A stretch of 64,000 bases of DNA from Albula goreensis (Eukaryota; Chordata; Actinopteri; Albuliformes; Albulidae), in assembly GCA_022829145.1 (NCBI GenBank), contig CM040746.1:14482790-14546789 (forward strand). The letters are read 5' to 3'. Of this stretch, positions 50,668 through 64,000 are shown one piece after another. The translations under genes were made by a program, and so were the position numbers. A model generated the notes under the pieces. That model did no database searches. It was not told the DNA's origin and worked only from the letters and a program-made list of their open reading frames with translations. Numbering within the stretch: position 1 is the stretch's first letter; each line of letters opens with the position of its first letter.

Positions 50668-53600
50668 ACGCATCCCGTAGCATCATCTCCCTAGTATTCT
50701 GTATTCTTAACAACATGTAAAATTTCTTTCATGCAACCTCTCTCTCTTGCCCCAACTCTTATTTGACGCTGGGCTCGTCCCCTATGTCTTATTCATTCTG
50801 AAAGTTTCTCATTTGAACCTTTTCAAACTGCTTTCAGGAAATGGCAGAAACAGAGAGGATATTAAACTGTCGCCATAATTACCGTTCCACGAGAGAAGTT
50901 GGATTTGCAACTGTTTTCCCGTTGACACTTGCACATCACAATTTTGAGCTCTTACAGATAGAATCATCCCGGGCAATATTGTTGCGCATATACATTTCAC
51001 TGCACTTTTCACGCATGCTCTAATCTCAATTGACCATTTTATTGCATTTACCATCTAAAGACCCAACCGTATCATCGTTTAGATCCATTCCCTTCCAAGA
51101 GCTCGACAATATGATGAATGCTTCTTCGACCAGCAACTTACGAACAAATCGTTTAAAATCGTGTGACAATTCTGGAATGCCTGTTCTAACTATTGGGACA
51201 GTAACCTCATTTTTATTTTGGACTAGCATTCATATCCCAATTAAAGGTGACAAGAACGAATAGCGGGACACATGTACACAACCATTAGCACTGACCGGGA
51301 TCCAATCAAACAAACTGTAGTCCCTCATCAAATACAAAAGACGTGTCAACATGCTTAACGACATTGATGTTGCAGTCTTTTTTGGCCGAATTGCATGAGT
51401 GTGCTTTTGATTGAGTCCGACACACTACAGCTTACAGTATGATGGATGTATTATGCTTACGACTGCCAGGTAAATTGTCTTAATGGACGGCTTTGAGTAA
51501 TTATTAAATATGGAAGTTAACAATGCCCCTATAACTGTTAATAATAATAATCTCCATCATGATTGTCATCATCATGGTACACATCAACACCCGTTTTTGT
51601 AAAAATACAAAGATTTGATATACTAGTATCTCATATTTTTTTTTAAATTAATTTATGACACCACTCATATCTTTGGATTAGGAAACCAGTAGTTGTGTGC
51701 CATAATGTGGCATTCCACAATATGGAAAGAAATAACAGGATTGCAACATTTGTCTTTACAATAGATTACAAAATGTTTAATTTTTGTTGAACCATGTAGT
51801 TTCAACAAATGGTAATGTTTGATTATATTGTCCTTTATTTAATTATATGCCATGTTATTTAAAAGGTGTATAGTAAAGTCAGTCATTAACAATGACTGCT
51901 GTAATTAGATGAAACTGATGTATTATTTGATCACATCCCTGTTCTTAGGCGCTCATGTTAATTGACATTATTATTATTCAAATTAAGCAATGTATAAATA
52001 TAACATTCACAATGTAATATCCCATTATGAGAAATTTCAGTGAAATTGCCATGTTTGCCTGTAGTCAAGTGAATAAGAATGTATCAGTATTGAGAGATTT
52101 TGAGTTGAAGGTGTCATTTTTGAAGGATGTTCTGCTTGATAATTCTGAGCTCAACAGCTGAGAGTTCACTGGCTCCTCAGGTAGCACCAGGAACATCTTC
52201 ATTGCAAACCATTCAGAAAAGGTGATACACCACGGACTTCATCTTAAAATATATCTTTTCAAAGATGATAGCCATCAAAACACTCATCTTTAGGCTGGAG
52301 TGTGTGCCTCTTAGGGAGTGAAATCTCTCTTTGGATAGTGCTAATCTCAGAAGTTTAGTACCGTCAAATTTATGTCAAATAGGAGACAAACACATAAATC
52401 AATATCAGCTTCAATGATAAATGTCAGTTGTTTCGAGCTGTAGTCATTTTTATTTAAATAAAGCCATCATAAAAGGCGAAATATATCAATTCTAATCATT
52501 TATCTTAAATTACAACACATAACTTTTACATCATATCTTGTTATACATTGAGGTCTCTCACTGAAGTAAGGACGGCTCCTGAATCATTGTAATGACCGGG
52601 AAAAAGGCCATCGGCTCATCAAGACTACAGTTATGCAGAGAAATAAATCACTTTCACAGTCCAGATCAGTCTTGCTTATTTCACAGCAGATAACATCTCT
52701 TATAACAATAGCTGTGCGTCTCCGCTTCACTCAACAGTGGCTAATCAAAGGAAACCGACAGTCTGTACTGACATGTTGACTGACAGATCCACCTTTCCTG
52801 AAACAACCATATGCTAAGATGCCCTTCAACCTGTCTGTTTGCCTCGGCCAGGGCAGTTATGGTCATTTAGAGGCTCTGAGCCCAGCCTTGTGTCACTCCA
52901 CAATGGTGTTAGCTAAAAATCACCCCTCGACTATTACACTAACATTACAGAGTAAAAGACCAGTTCTGTTCAGCACGAGACAACTATCTGTGCCAGTATC
53001 AAAGACACCTTTGTACTGTTGCAAGCTATTCTCTCTGTGCCTCTCAGAAATAAGAGCGAAAATGGATGGTGGTTCAGCTTGGATCATCACATTTATCTAC
53101 AACATCAGGAAAAGTAAAGAGCTGTACATCTTGAGTGATCCAATCAGTAAGAGAGGTCAAGTCTGAACAAAAACCAGGCTTATGTGAAATACCAAATATG
53201 TACTAAACATAAATTGTGTTTATAATTTTACGAGCTAAATTCACACTTGGAGGTACTGAGTGACACGTGCCTATTTCAGCGTGTGACCTGTTTGTTTAGT
53301 CTCAACCCAGATGTTACAATGGATGATCTGTTGCGCTGCACAAATGTAGTGGTCCTGCATTTTCAGCATTTTCATTGAAAATCACAGTTTCTATTTTTGT
53401 GTCTTATCCATGTTCAAGGACACTGTTGAAATGACAAGAGACACTGCCTTTAGAAAACAGCAAAATTAGATTGAAAATGCTTTCCAATGAAACTCTGCCC
53501 TCTTTTACAACCTAATGACAAATTAGCAAAAAAAAAAAAAAACTTATAAAAACTTATAAAAAAAATATAAAAACTTTTAGTTGAACTACAGGGGGTTGGA

Positions 53601-56600
53601 AAAATGCAACAGTCAATTCAATGTATATCATGTACATCAACTACCTAATTGCAGAGTCAACAGTGCTGAAGCTGATATGGAACGGGGCTTACGCAGAAGG
53701 GATGTGAGCATTTATCCTCTTTTCATTTCAGGCCACATGGAGAGTCTGAGAATTTGATTAATGCAGAAATGTGTTTTATCCTCATCATGGCAGGATTGTC
53801 TGGGCTAAAGGACCATACAGTGACATGAGGTTATTGGCTCCTTCTTTGGCCAACACATGACTAGGGCTGCATGTCAGCCACCATGTAGCCCACAGGACAC
53901 AGGGGAAAGAGAGGAAAATGAATGTGCAGCTCATATCTTTGGAATAGGCAGGGAGTATTACAATTACTCACTTACTGGCCAAGTATGGGATGTAGTGTGT
54001 AATTTCACACTATTTAAAATGACTGAATGGCAAATTTAAATATTTCTGATAAACTGTGATAACAGTAAACTCAGAGATGAATAATGGACTGGGAGAGTCT
54101 AATTGGTTGAAGCTTATTACTTGATCTTTGATCACGACTCAATTCAATGACCCCCCTGCCATGTTTTTCTGATATCCAAACAAGAGGTACTCACAGCTAA
54201 CAAAGGACATACAGAAGACAGGAAATGGAACACACTACCCTTTCATATAATGGGACATCAAAGAAAGTGTATTCCATACAATAAAAATACCTTTTTGACC
54301 TTCTCTTCTGCCTCCTCCTCCAAAATAAAAAACCTTGTCTGTACATTCTCACAGACCTGCAGTTCAACTCATCACTTTGTTGTTCCACATGATTGTGGAA
54401 ATGGACACAACAAGTTCCATCTTAACTTGCCACCTTGGGGTACCCTTCTTCTTACACACTGCTCTGAAGGCATCTATGTTGAACCCTTCCCACCTCACAG
54501 GACACTGTCATGCCATTTCATGCAGCCTTCATCATGTGCAAACAATGAAAATCATGTGCAAACAATCATTTTAAAAAGATAGTAACCTAGGTTTGTGCCT
54601 TAGAGGATTCATGCTACCTACATTAAAATTTTTGTGAAAGAAAATGCCACAATTTATACAGCAGTGAGGCTTTTAATGTAAACTAATAGAACATTCCTTT
54701 GATAATAGACTGCAAATTCTACCAGTACTGAAAAAGGGACACATTTTAGCACTATTAAGAAAGAAACCAGTTGTGGGAGAGTCAACAGTGTTTGACATAG
54801 ATAAAGTCCAGAACAAAGTCTATCCTTTGGCAACAGAGGTCAGGAACAGTGGGTCACTAAAAGGAGATATATTGCTTGGAAAGCTGGTTTAGAAACTTTC
54901 ACAGTGTTTTCATGTGACCCCATTTACTAGAGGCTTAAATTGATTTCAATTAAGCTGTAAAAGCAAAGATGTCCATTTAAACAATAAGGTTGGACAGATA
55001 CAGGGGGCAAACACTGAGACTAACAGAGGACACTGATTTTGGTTGTTACGCAGCACAGAATTAATCAGTTAGCAGAGCACTGCCCTACTTAGGAAAAGTA
55101 CAGTAACTATTTAGAGAGAGAAAATTTTGAAGTTTCTTTATTGTCCTGCCAAATCAGTTCAAATGTTTTTTCCACTCATAAATTCTGCTATTCTTTAAAT
55201 TCATATTAACCATCTCTAATGTTACTTATGACCCTTACATTTATTGTACTGTATACATGTATTGTAATTTGTGATAGATGTAATTTAGGTCATTTATAAT
55301 AGGTAATACTATATTAGTATTATCTATTATAAATTGTGTAATATTGGGGTACCATGGGGTAATACAAAATGGGCTGATACTGAAGCAAAAATCAGTTTTT
55401 CTCCTCTTAATGACTGAGCAGTGTAATTACAGTGTGGAACTCATTAAACAGCATCTTTTCTGCTTGTCTTTCACCAAATGTTGGCATGCAGTAGCCATAT
55501 GGAACAGCATAACTGGTATACCCTGTTAACCTGCAGGAATGAGCATCATGGGGTCAGGGTTCCCAAATCTAAAATATATGGATATGGCTATCACTTTGAA
55601 AATATTTTCATTCCCAGTGTGTTACTAAATACTGATATTCTGTATTTTTCAAATATATTGGGATTTAAGTTCTCACCTCAAAAGCCTCACCTCAACCAGT
55701 GGACTTCTGTTGTGCCAGTTACAGTAATTCATACAAAAAATAAACCATGTCAATCATACAAACCTATTCTCAGTATTGTGCAAAGTGTACAAGGTGTGGC
55801 AGGATGTCTCAGTTTGCATCCTTTTGAGTTTCGCATCATCTTCTGTACTTCAGTAAGTTATTAATACCATATGCTTTAAAACCACTTAATTTCAATACCT
55901 TCCTCTAAACAGTTGCCACAGGCACAATCCGTGTCCATTAAAATCCACTTTTTCCATAATCAGTCTCAGGAGATAGAGAGAGAAAATGACTGCAGAACAG
56001 ACATAAAAAAACATACACCAGAATAAAACTGAACCAAAATAAAGACCTGTTTTGAATTTCCAGAGAAGAAGAAAAACCAGGAGGATTTATATCAACTTGC
56101 ATATGAAATAAATCAAGGTCCAGTATTATTGTCTTCTGGACCAGGAGTAATTGTGACTCAAAAACCTTTTATGAAATACGCATTTTACTTCATTTGAAAA
56201 GATGGTCTAGGTGGGCAATGCATAACATTTTACTGACCAAATTATTTCTCGATGTTGTGGAATAATGTGGCCTTATATCAATCTAACCACAGTGTGCTGT
56301 GTACTTAACTGTGAAAAACAATTTTAAGAATATGTTTGTTCATCACATATTTTCATTAAATTTCAGCAACAGCAATACAAACATTGTTTGGCAAAAAAAT
56401 AAAGCAAATTAAAACTTGGTTGAAGGAATAATTCACATTTATGCAAGAGCAGATGTGCAATATAGGAAGAGCAACAACTTGGACTCTATGGTCTTGGGCT
56501 GTGCAAAATGTCAATGGCCAATCGTAATTTAGGAGACAGGACTGGCCTTTTCCTAAGGTCTATATGGGGCCCGTGCTACGCTCCATGAATCGTGTTATAG

Positions 56601-56935
56601 TGTGAGCAGTGCTATCCACAAGCGTCCTCGTACAGTGAATAAGCATAGGCCGTTTAAATATATGAAGTAACAGCATCCCTCAATACATTTGTATGCTAAA
56701 AGCTGCTCCAGTCAAGTTCAATAATAAATCAATGCAACTGACCTTTAGCGGCAGGAAAGAGGAAAGTATACTCCACAAATTCTCGTTAACAGAGTTCCCT
56801 CACACTGGACCAGGGTGCAACGCTTAAACCAGGCATGGAGAATATGGCACCATCAGCTGGCAGGGACAGGGTTAATTTTCATTATTGATTTTGTGGCTAC
56901 AGTTTTTCCAGAGTTCGGGTCTGAAATTGTAGCTT
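50665..56935. other. Noncoding stretch
   Basis: No gene recognised. Noted are an A-rich tract with repeated AACTTATAAA words (53528-53578), a 16-bp direct repeat (54531-54546 and 54551-54566), and a 19-bp-armed hairpin (55293-55333). Open frames of 110-128 codons at 52819-53166, 54250-54582 and 55478-55864 show no domain. The one at 52819 lies in a more complex block that could be regulatory. Confidence 0.5.
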
Positions 56936-57016
56936 TATGGTTCATTTTTTTTTAAAAAGGAGAGTGGCCAAGCCACCCCCATTATGTAATTTTGTTTATT
57001 CAGACAGTAGGAAGGC

Positions 57017-57145
57017 TGAGAGGGTTACAGAGAAGAACGAGCATAGACAGAAGGGCCAGAGCCAAGACATGAACCCCAGTCTCCTAGGGATCAACATGTG
57101 GGCGGGACAGCTGCTCTGCAGACTGGGCTATCAGGTCTCCCTTGA
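57017..57145 (-). mobile_element. Probable tRNA-derived SINE head, minus strand
   Basis: On the minus strand, ACCTGATAGCCCAGTCTGC is followed by AGAGCAGCTG, an A-box-like start (TAGCCCAGTCTG from 57130). About 53 bp further comes GGGTTCATGTC (57076-57066), a good B box. Order, strand and spacing fit a polymerase III promoter derived from a tRNA with a long variable arm. The segment is too mutated, and its acceptor stem too poor, for a working tRNA gene. The SINE body may run on to about 56945, where an A/T-rich run occurs, but the 3' border is unclear. Confidence 0.5.
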
Positions 57146-57925
57146 GGTTACTTTAAATGGTTACTGAATATGGCTTGATTATTGCTGCTTTGGCCGAGCT
57201 ATGATCTTGCCCATGGTTCAACCATTACCTTAATATAGTTTGACTAAAACATAGTTCAGGTTGGTCTGTTACCTGGTCTCCAGGGAGACGACACACACTG
57301 CATTCTACCCTGGTTCAGCTTCAGAAATCAGGCTTTTGTGTCATAGATCCACAGAGTACAGATGATTCACCTTTCAGCTCAAAAAAGCATGGTGACATAG
57401 CTTTCATCAAGGTTACAGATCTAAGGATATGACAAGATAATGAACATAATGAAGTACGTCCTGTGGTACACCAGAGAGCAGGCTGGGCAAACACATAAAG
57501 GGGGCAGCCATGAAGCCAGGGGGAACACAGAGTCTGTGGTACAGCAGGATAGTTGCTGCTGGAGATTGCTCTGTCATTGAAGACTGTGGTGTAATCGGAC
57601 GACCTCATGCAATGGGAGCCGTCAAGCCCGTAGAAAGGGAGTCCTGCAGGCAGGCTTCATGCCCCAGGCTGGCTAACTGTCCTCTCTTCCTCTCTCTATT
57701 TATCTCTCTCTATTTAATCTCCTCTCCACTCTCTTCTCACTCTATACTGTCCCCTCTCTTTGAGGCAGGCCCACTGACCTGAATGTCCCATTCCCTTTCG
57801 GAAAGAAGCAGCATGCTTACTGTTTTACCAGTGCTTGCCAACCTTGCTGGTTTTTTAACAGCTTATTTCATAGTGAGAAAAATTATGTCAGTATGCCTTG
57901 CCTTTAAGCAGCAATGCACAGCTTA

Positions 57926-57967
<42 letters not shown>

Positions 57968-60900
57968 CTCTGTTCTCAAAATACTTGTCATAGGAACCAG
58001 TCCACCTTTTTTTTTTTAACAACACATTTACTTCCGGTTATTAGAAAATTTAGCATATTACTATGTGAATGCAAGTATGTAAGAATATACATTTAATCTC
58101 CACATGTGCAGAACATTTAGAAAGCAAATCATTTTGTGTTAATGCGGGATATAGTGTGATGCACAACTTCTCTGAAATATCAGAGAAGAGGCCCTCCTTT
58201 ACCCCAAAGGAAAACATGGCAGTGATGCTAAGCAACACTGATAATATGGACTAAATTTCAGACCAGACAGGAGATGGTCTGTGTGGATAAGATGATAGCC
58301 CACAAAAATCACTTGCCTTCTGTCTGAACATAAAGCAGAAGCAGCACTGACTAGAGTTGGATGTTGCCTGACATTTCCATTCAACTACATATTTCGATAA
58401 AACGAAGCATATAATGCAACTCTGTTTGTATTCCTGAAGAATATATGACTAAATACTTGGCTAACACTTCATTTAATCATAAGACATGACCTTGAACTTT
58501 ATAGGACACTCATTATTAGTACTACCAGACATGGTGGAAGGAAAACAAGTGTGACTGTCATTTTAGCAGCAGTATATAAAGCTACACTCTCTAATTCTAT
58601 GTGAGAGAGAGTGAGAGAGACAGGATTTGTACAAACAGGTTTATCCTGTGATTTACATTAAAATAAAGGGCATTCAGGCTTGTATACATGGATAAAACCG
58701 TTACCCGCTGCTGTATAAAATACTATTGTTCATTGTTTATGGCTTGGCGGGATAGAGCTTATGAGTAAATCCTACAAAAGACACATTTTCACAAAAAGAC
58801 AGAGGAAGTCTCTACTTTTCCAGTTTTATTTAAATGAGTGTACAGATAGAGAGAACACAGCTGGCTCCAGATGGCAATTCTTCAGTGCTAGCTTCCAATG
58901 ACAGAAAAGCTGAAGAAAAGACATGGCGTCGTTAATAGATGTCATGAGCTTGTCAGCTTTTGAAACACATATTCGCATATCCGTGGCAACAGAGAGCCTT
59001 TATGAGGACGGATTGTTTTTAAACAATACAAAGGGCAGCAGAATGTCTGCAAACTGAATTTAAAACAGGCTTATTTTCATTACCGCTGTTGACAGCATTA
59101 GTGCCAACTCTGTTGTATTGTTTTCTGCTCGGAAACACTTCTTTAAGTCTCTTAAATAAGTGCAAAGAGAAACAGGGTACACTGAATTTTCTATTCACCA
59201 CACAAAACTAAGTTTTGTAAAGCACACTGCAGTCTGCTGTGCTCTGTTTTAAAGGTGTTGTGTGTCTCTATGGGGCAGACAAGTCATATTTTTAATCTTT
59301 ACTGTAATGTGACATCATATCCAGATGTGAAATCTTATTTTTTGTCATGGAATTAAATGTGTCTTTTATGTATCTCTGTGGTGTTTACCTATGGACCTTA
59401 TTCTCAAAATACAAATATGCTGGATCTGTCCATGGTTCTAATGTACCTGATGCAAGCACAGATTAGTATTTCAGAGCATTACAACCATATAAAATTATAT
59501 TTGCGCTCAGGATGCCACAATCTGTCAGCATTCTGATAGATAAAGACGTAAAATGTCATAGCAGTTGTTCCAGGTCAGCATAGCTTCCTCATTTAGGCCA
59601 ACTCTGACCTCTCTATAACCTTTCACAGGTGATCATAACCACAATGTATGATAATTACCTCTCATGTGACATGTCATGCCTTTTACTTAGGCAGGTGACA
59701 TGATACTTACCTTCAGGGCAACTTCAAAGCAGTCTATTGTCAGTTGTCAGTGGCTATGTTATTGTGCCATTCAGAAATCATTTGAAGTTTTTAACATTTC
59801 TCTCAGAGGTTTTGACAGTTTGGATGGAACACTAAAATATAGCCCTTACTTTAAGAAGAACTGTATGTGCTTGTAATTTGAATGAACAATTTTCATATCA
59901 CTGTATGATAGCTCTGCGAAATTCAGTATTCAGTAAAATTGTTCCATGGGTCAAAATATGGTCCTAATTCAGTGTCACTCTGAATTTGTGAGATCGGAGG
60001 AATGTGGCTAAGAGTCATGTCACTCATGTCAGATGTATAGGGCTATTTTTACCATTAGAGAGCAAATCGTCCAGTAAAATCAACTACCAAAAATCCATTG
60101 GTTTGACTTGCATGTAACATTTGCATTGTATTATTTTTGTCAATTGAATTGTTTGACAGTCATCATTTCAAATCAAAACATTTCACCCGTTTTATGGTAG
60201 GAATAGCTGCCATTTTCCTCAACAGACACAAATCATTACCACATGCAGGTAATCATAATTCATCATTTTGCACAACACAAACACAAGCGCTGGTGAGTGT
60301 CATTCTAAATGGGTGAATTCTAGTTCAGCCTGCCATTTTGAGTATCATAAATTTCATTCATTTATGTTGATAGACTGAAACGGAAAATGAAATATATCAG
60401 AAGGTGATGGGAATTGTAAAGAGAAAAAGGTTAAAACATGATCTTTTGGCGTCAGGTGCTGATGTCGTTCTAGTGGCTGGTCCCTTGCTGTTCCATGTAC
60501 TTTGCATGTTCATGTGTTGTGGGAATTATTAGAAATATTAGTTTCAAACTTGAAATGCTGCACTTTGAGGTGGAATTACCATTGGGAAAGTCAGAGACTT
60601 CATTTTATGAGTTCCAGAGTTGTGGTCCTCGGGTGACCATGTTTAGTGCCATGGTTGCCATCAGTGCAAAGCTGTGTTCCAGTGGTGGCTCTTGAGCTCT
60701 GTAGTGTTACAGCAGCACTGACAACCGGCACTTAAAACCGTCGCATAATGCATTTCTTTGGCAACTGTAATAACATGGCTAGCAACCAAAGGAATTTGCA
60801 CTTGTTAAAATCGAACAATAATGGTCAATGGCTTCAGACAGCCTTTCGTGAATTTACCTTAGTATTTAAAATTGCTAGGCAACAAACAAATGTGCCCTAT

Positions 60901-61679
60901 ATGATTCAATCACCTGAGGCACTGTTCCTTACAAGATAACTTGGTAACTTAGTGAATTGGCTACTTCGGTAGCATAATGCAAGATATAGTAAGCACTATA
61001 TTGATACCAAGCCCTGCAATATGTCTGTGGTAGGTAGGCAGGTGGCAAAAAGGTCTGGGAAAAAAGCAATACGGCAGGCAAGATATAAAAACAAAGATGA
61101 AAAAATGAACATGCTTAGTAATCAAAAGCAGCAGGAAATGGGATTTGCCCAATATAACAGTACTATATGTAAGATCAGTACAGCAACAAGCAGCTAAAAG
61201 CTTGTAGGATGTCACTGCCTATGGAAATGATTATCACTGTGCCCTGGTGCAGAAGGAAAGAAAGTATTGTACATTTTTCTTCAATATAACTACTTTTACA
61301 GTTTTAGGCAATGAATTACATGTTCAATTACCCTCATTTTCTTCATTATTTCTTGAGGACAAGGATATGAAAATAAATAAATGTCAACACTTCAAATCAG
61401 TGTGATGATCAATGCAGGTAAATGAGATTCAAGAGAGAAACTCAGCTGCATACAGGAACAAGTTTCAATTGTCCTGTCTGATTTCAACCACCTACACGTG
61501 AATCTGAATTATTATAATCTACCAGAGGGCTTTACTTCACTGTCATTAAAAGTGTCAGAGTGGTCTGAGAGCTAAAGTGAGTTGGCAGGAGGATTCCAAA
61601 GGCACCCCATTGAAAAGTATGAAAAAAAACTTGCCAAAATAATTTTGTGATCTTATGGAAAAACAGGGTGCAAAAGCAC
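57146..61679. other. Noncoding stretch with a CT microsatellite
   Basis: Apart from the CT tract at 57928-57964 and CT-rich DNA at about 57690-57770, I see no gene, RNA or mobile element. Open frames are at most 95 codons without domains. Confidence 0.5.
57928..57964. repeat. (CT)n microsatellite
   Basis: About 18 uninterrupted CT units. Another CT-rich but imperfect stretch lies upstream at about 57690-57770. Confidence 0.95.
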
Positions 61680-62060
61680 TATCCCTGGGCCCTGACAGGT
61701 CCGGTTGGGAGTAATGAAAACAGTGAGGAGAGGAGACACTGAGTAATTACAGAGTTGGCACAGCGATCCATTACAGCTGAGAGGCGGAAGAGCGCGTTTT
61801 GAAAGGCCTCACGTATCAACGCTCAGAACAAGCCATTCCCTTCCTGCCTCCCAAGATACAGCAGATTAAGACTCTGTTAATCCTCCATAGAGATGCACGG
61901 GTTTTTGTGACACATAATGGTTATTAGCACTTATTACCTTTAAGACGTCTCAAACCAGTCGGTGCTTCTTCTCCAACACTAACGCTTATCCACAGGTCGT
62001 TGAAACCTGATTTGGGTCCAAATCAAGTAGTGTAGTGCCCTTTTTATTTCACAGCCGAGC
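61680..62060. promoter_or_regulatory. GC-richer block, possible conserved noncoding element
   Basis: Non-repetitive, with CpGs around 61765-61825 and TAAT-containing words (GTTAATCC, ATAATGGTTATTAGC). It has no open frame of note and no repeat ends. Suggested as a regulatory block from composition only. Confidence 0.25.
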
Positions 62061-64000
62061 CATTAATCAAAGAGTCCGGATACAAAGCCCCTTTTTTAAG
62101 CCTGTATACCACAAACGCTTCACAGTGTATCTAGCAAAAAGCAGTGAGGGTCCAGCTGTTTTGAATCGTGAGGCTGCAATAAATTGAGTAAAATCCGGCA
62201 CATGCATTAGCCAACAGCCATTATCTCTGAACATGGGACCATCTAAAGTCAAACTAAGGAGAGGGTTTACAATGATGAACTCTTACAAACGCCAGAGAGG
62301 GATTGAATATTCCATATTTTCAACTGAAAATCGTCTGTGGTTCTTTTAGTGTACAGGTATATGGTACATTTCCATGTCATTCAATGCATCACAGCACCAG
62401 TTACTCACAGCGCATGTTTATTCAGCCAATAACCCTATCAAACACTCCACACTCAAAAGACCAATAAGAAAACAGTGTATTCTCCAGTAACCAGCCCTTA
62501 AGGATTTCTCCTGGCCCTTTTCAAATGACACTTTCAAATTCATAAAGCAACTTTCAAAATGGGTAAACCTCAGCCATGACTAACATTCACAAAGAATGAA
62601 TGCTCTGCAACAAAGTATATCTCACTGACATCTGTCTATAACTTATAGGAATATAATGTCTATTCACTTCAGTCAATGCACTATGTTCACACTCCAGCGA
62701 ATCATATTTAACTTACTTTTATACTCAGATGAGTGGATAGGAGCCTCATGCAGTGATAATTGGCAAAAGTGTCACCCAGGAAATGGGAGTTTCAGTCTGT
62801 GGGGTACCTTCTGACTCATCCCCCACTGGTAACTGATGGTGTGCCTGCAGTCTATCTGCTGCTGTCGGCTGCGCAGTCCCCCACACGTTAGCTGCAACAG
62901 ACAGGTTTGCAGGAAAGAAAAAATAAGCTGCCTGACTGAATACATTAAAGATGATGTGTTGCAGTCTACAGTTCATTGTAAATCCCAAATTTGGGGGGAA
63001 AATTAGGAAAACATAGGAGCCATAGGAAGTGAAAGATAGATAGCATTAGCATCCTACAACCAGTTTAGATGGGAACCTGTATCAACTTATGTAATAGCAC
63101 AGTCTCATTTTATCTCTATAGGAAAATCACTATTATAAGAAACATTGTTATATGATAGGAATGGTTAGAGAGGCATTTCAAGGATTATTCAAATCACAGG
63201 CTTTGGAATGTTTTTAAGGGGCAGAATTACACCCTTGGGCCCTTTCACAGAATTAATATTTAGAAGTTGCAATTGAGAAATCTTTTTAAGTAATCGGGCA
63301 GAGCTACAAATAAACCTCCGGGGAGAGTATTGAAAACAATTTGAATTATAGAGTGCACTGAATATCAATGTCTTGCTGTTTGAATCAAAGTGACACTGGG
63401 TAAAAACTGATACTTGAAGTATCCCCTCTCTTTTCAATCTTATTCTAAAAGTTATTGAGAGTCAGTCTGCTTGCCTCCTGTACTGAACAGAGTGATATTC
63501 ATACTAAGGTGAAGTCTATTTGCAAACATTTCCCTTCCAAAACAAAATGTACCTTAACACCATTTTCAATAATTAAAAAAAAACTCAGATAAGTTTTATA
63601 CAATGAATAAAAATATTTTTTTGTAGAAAATTAAAATGACTAGTATGGCAGTAAGTGGCAATTATATATTTCATAATATGCAAAACACAGACAGGCCTGG
63701 AAGAGACACTGTTCAATAAAAATTCTTTTTTAATTGCTAAAAGGCCTTAATAAATAAAGATGTTCACAAAATGATGTTCCAAAATCTTCACATCATATTA
63801 TTTGTTTAAAGGATTACTGGAGCAGAGTTGTACAAATGTTTCCTCTACCTGTCCTTCCAGTCTGTAACAAAGACATTTCTTTATTTGGTGTCTAGAGGGA
63901 AACAGTCTTTGGTGCTCTTTTGTCCATCAAGCCAGCAGCTCCAGACTGAATTGACTGCCTGTACGTTGGAACGAATTTGGATTTAAGCATCATTTAGGAA
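62061..64000. other. Noncoding stretch, nothing recognised
   Basis: AT-rich DNA with short open frames. A small GC-richer patch at about 62790-62900 has no feature I can name. Confidence 0.5.

Overview
This window looks like nuclear DNA from a ray-finned (teleost-type) fish. It is AT-rich, full of short microsatellites, and has no dense array of long open reading frames. Its recognisable repeats are of fish type: a Tc1/mariner element with Sleeping Beauty-like inverted/direct repeats, a PIF/Harbinger-type element with a Myb/SANT-like gene remnant, a 206-bp hAT-type MITE, a palindromic MITE, and two or three tRNA-derived SINEs. Nothing suggests bacterial, phage or plasmid DNA. I could not recognise any intact host protein-coding gene. 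The longest open frames (up to 163 codons) are about what chance gives in 64 kb of this composition, or they lie in decayed transposons or tandem repeats.

Layout. 1-3.2 kb: a TG/TA microsatellite and a possible MITE relic. 3.18-5.19 kb: Harbinger-type element with a broken Myb/SANT-like gene. 5.2-9.4 kb: a compound GT/GA microsatellite, a probable SINE (about 7.02-7.48 kb), a 0.6-kb minisatellite (8.52-9.14 kb) and the hAT MITE (9.188-9.393 kb, with a perfect 8-bp target duplication). 9.4-43.2 kb: mostly plain AT-rich noncoding DNA with scattered GC-richer blocks that could be regulatory, a G-quadruplex-prone tract (19.2 kb), a minus-strand SINE (29.7-29.9 kb) and the palindromic MITE (31.3-31.5 kb). 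43.2-44.7 kb: dead Tc1 element. 44.7-64 kb: more noncoding DNA, with possible regulatory blocks, a CpG-dense segment at 49.7-50.6 kb and a SINE at about 57.0-57.1 kb.

The most interesting host signal is at 50.28-50.66 kb on the minus strand. A (GA)n tract directly abuts a TATA box, followed by a CpG-rich stretch with a CCAAT motif and a strong splice-donor consensus. This fits a promoter and first exon of a gene or lncRNA transcribed leftwards, whose first intron would cover much of the window. That reading is an inference: no downstream exon was recognised. With the gene-poor layout and the GC-richer blocks carrying homeodomain- and POU-type motifs, the window could be a regulatory desert or a giant first intron. 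I did not find a convincing new biological system.
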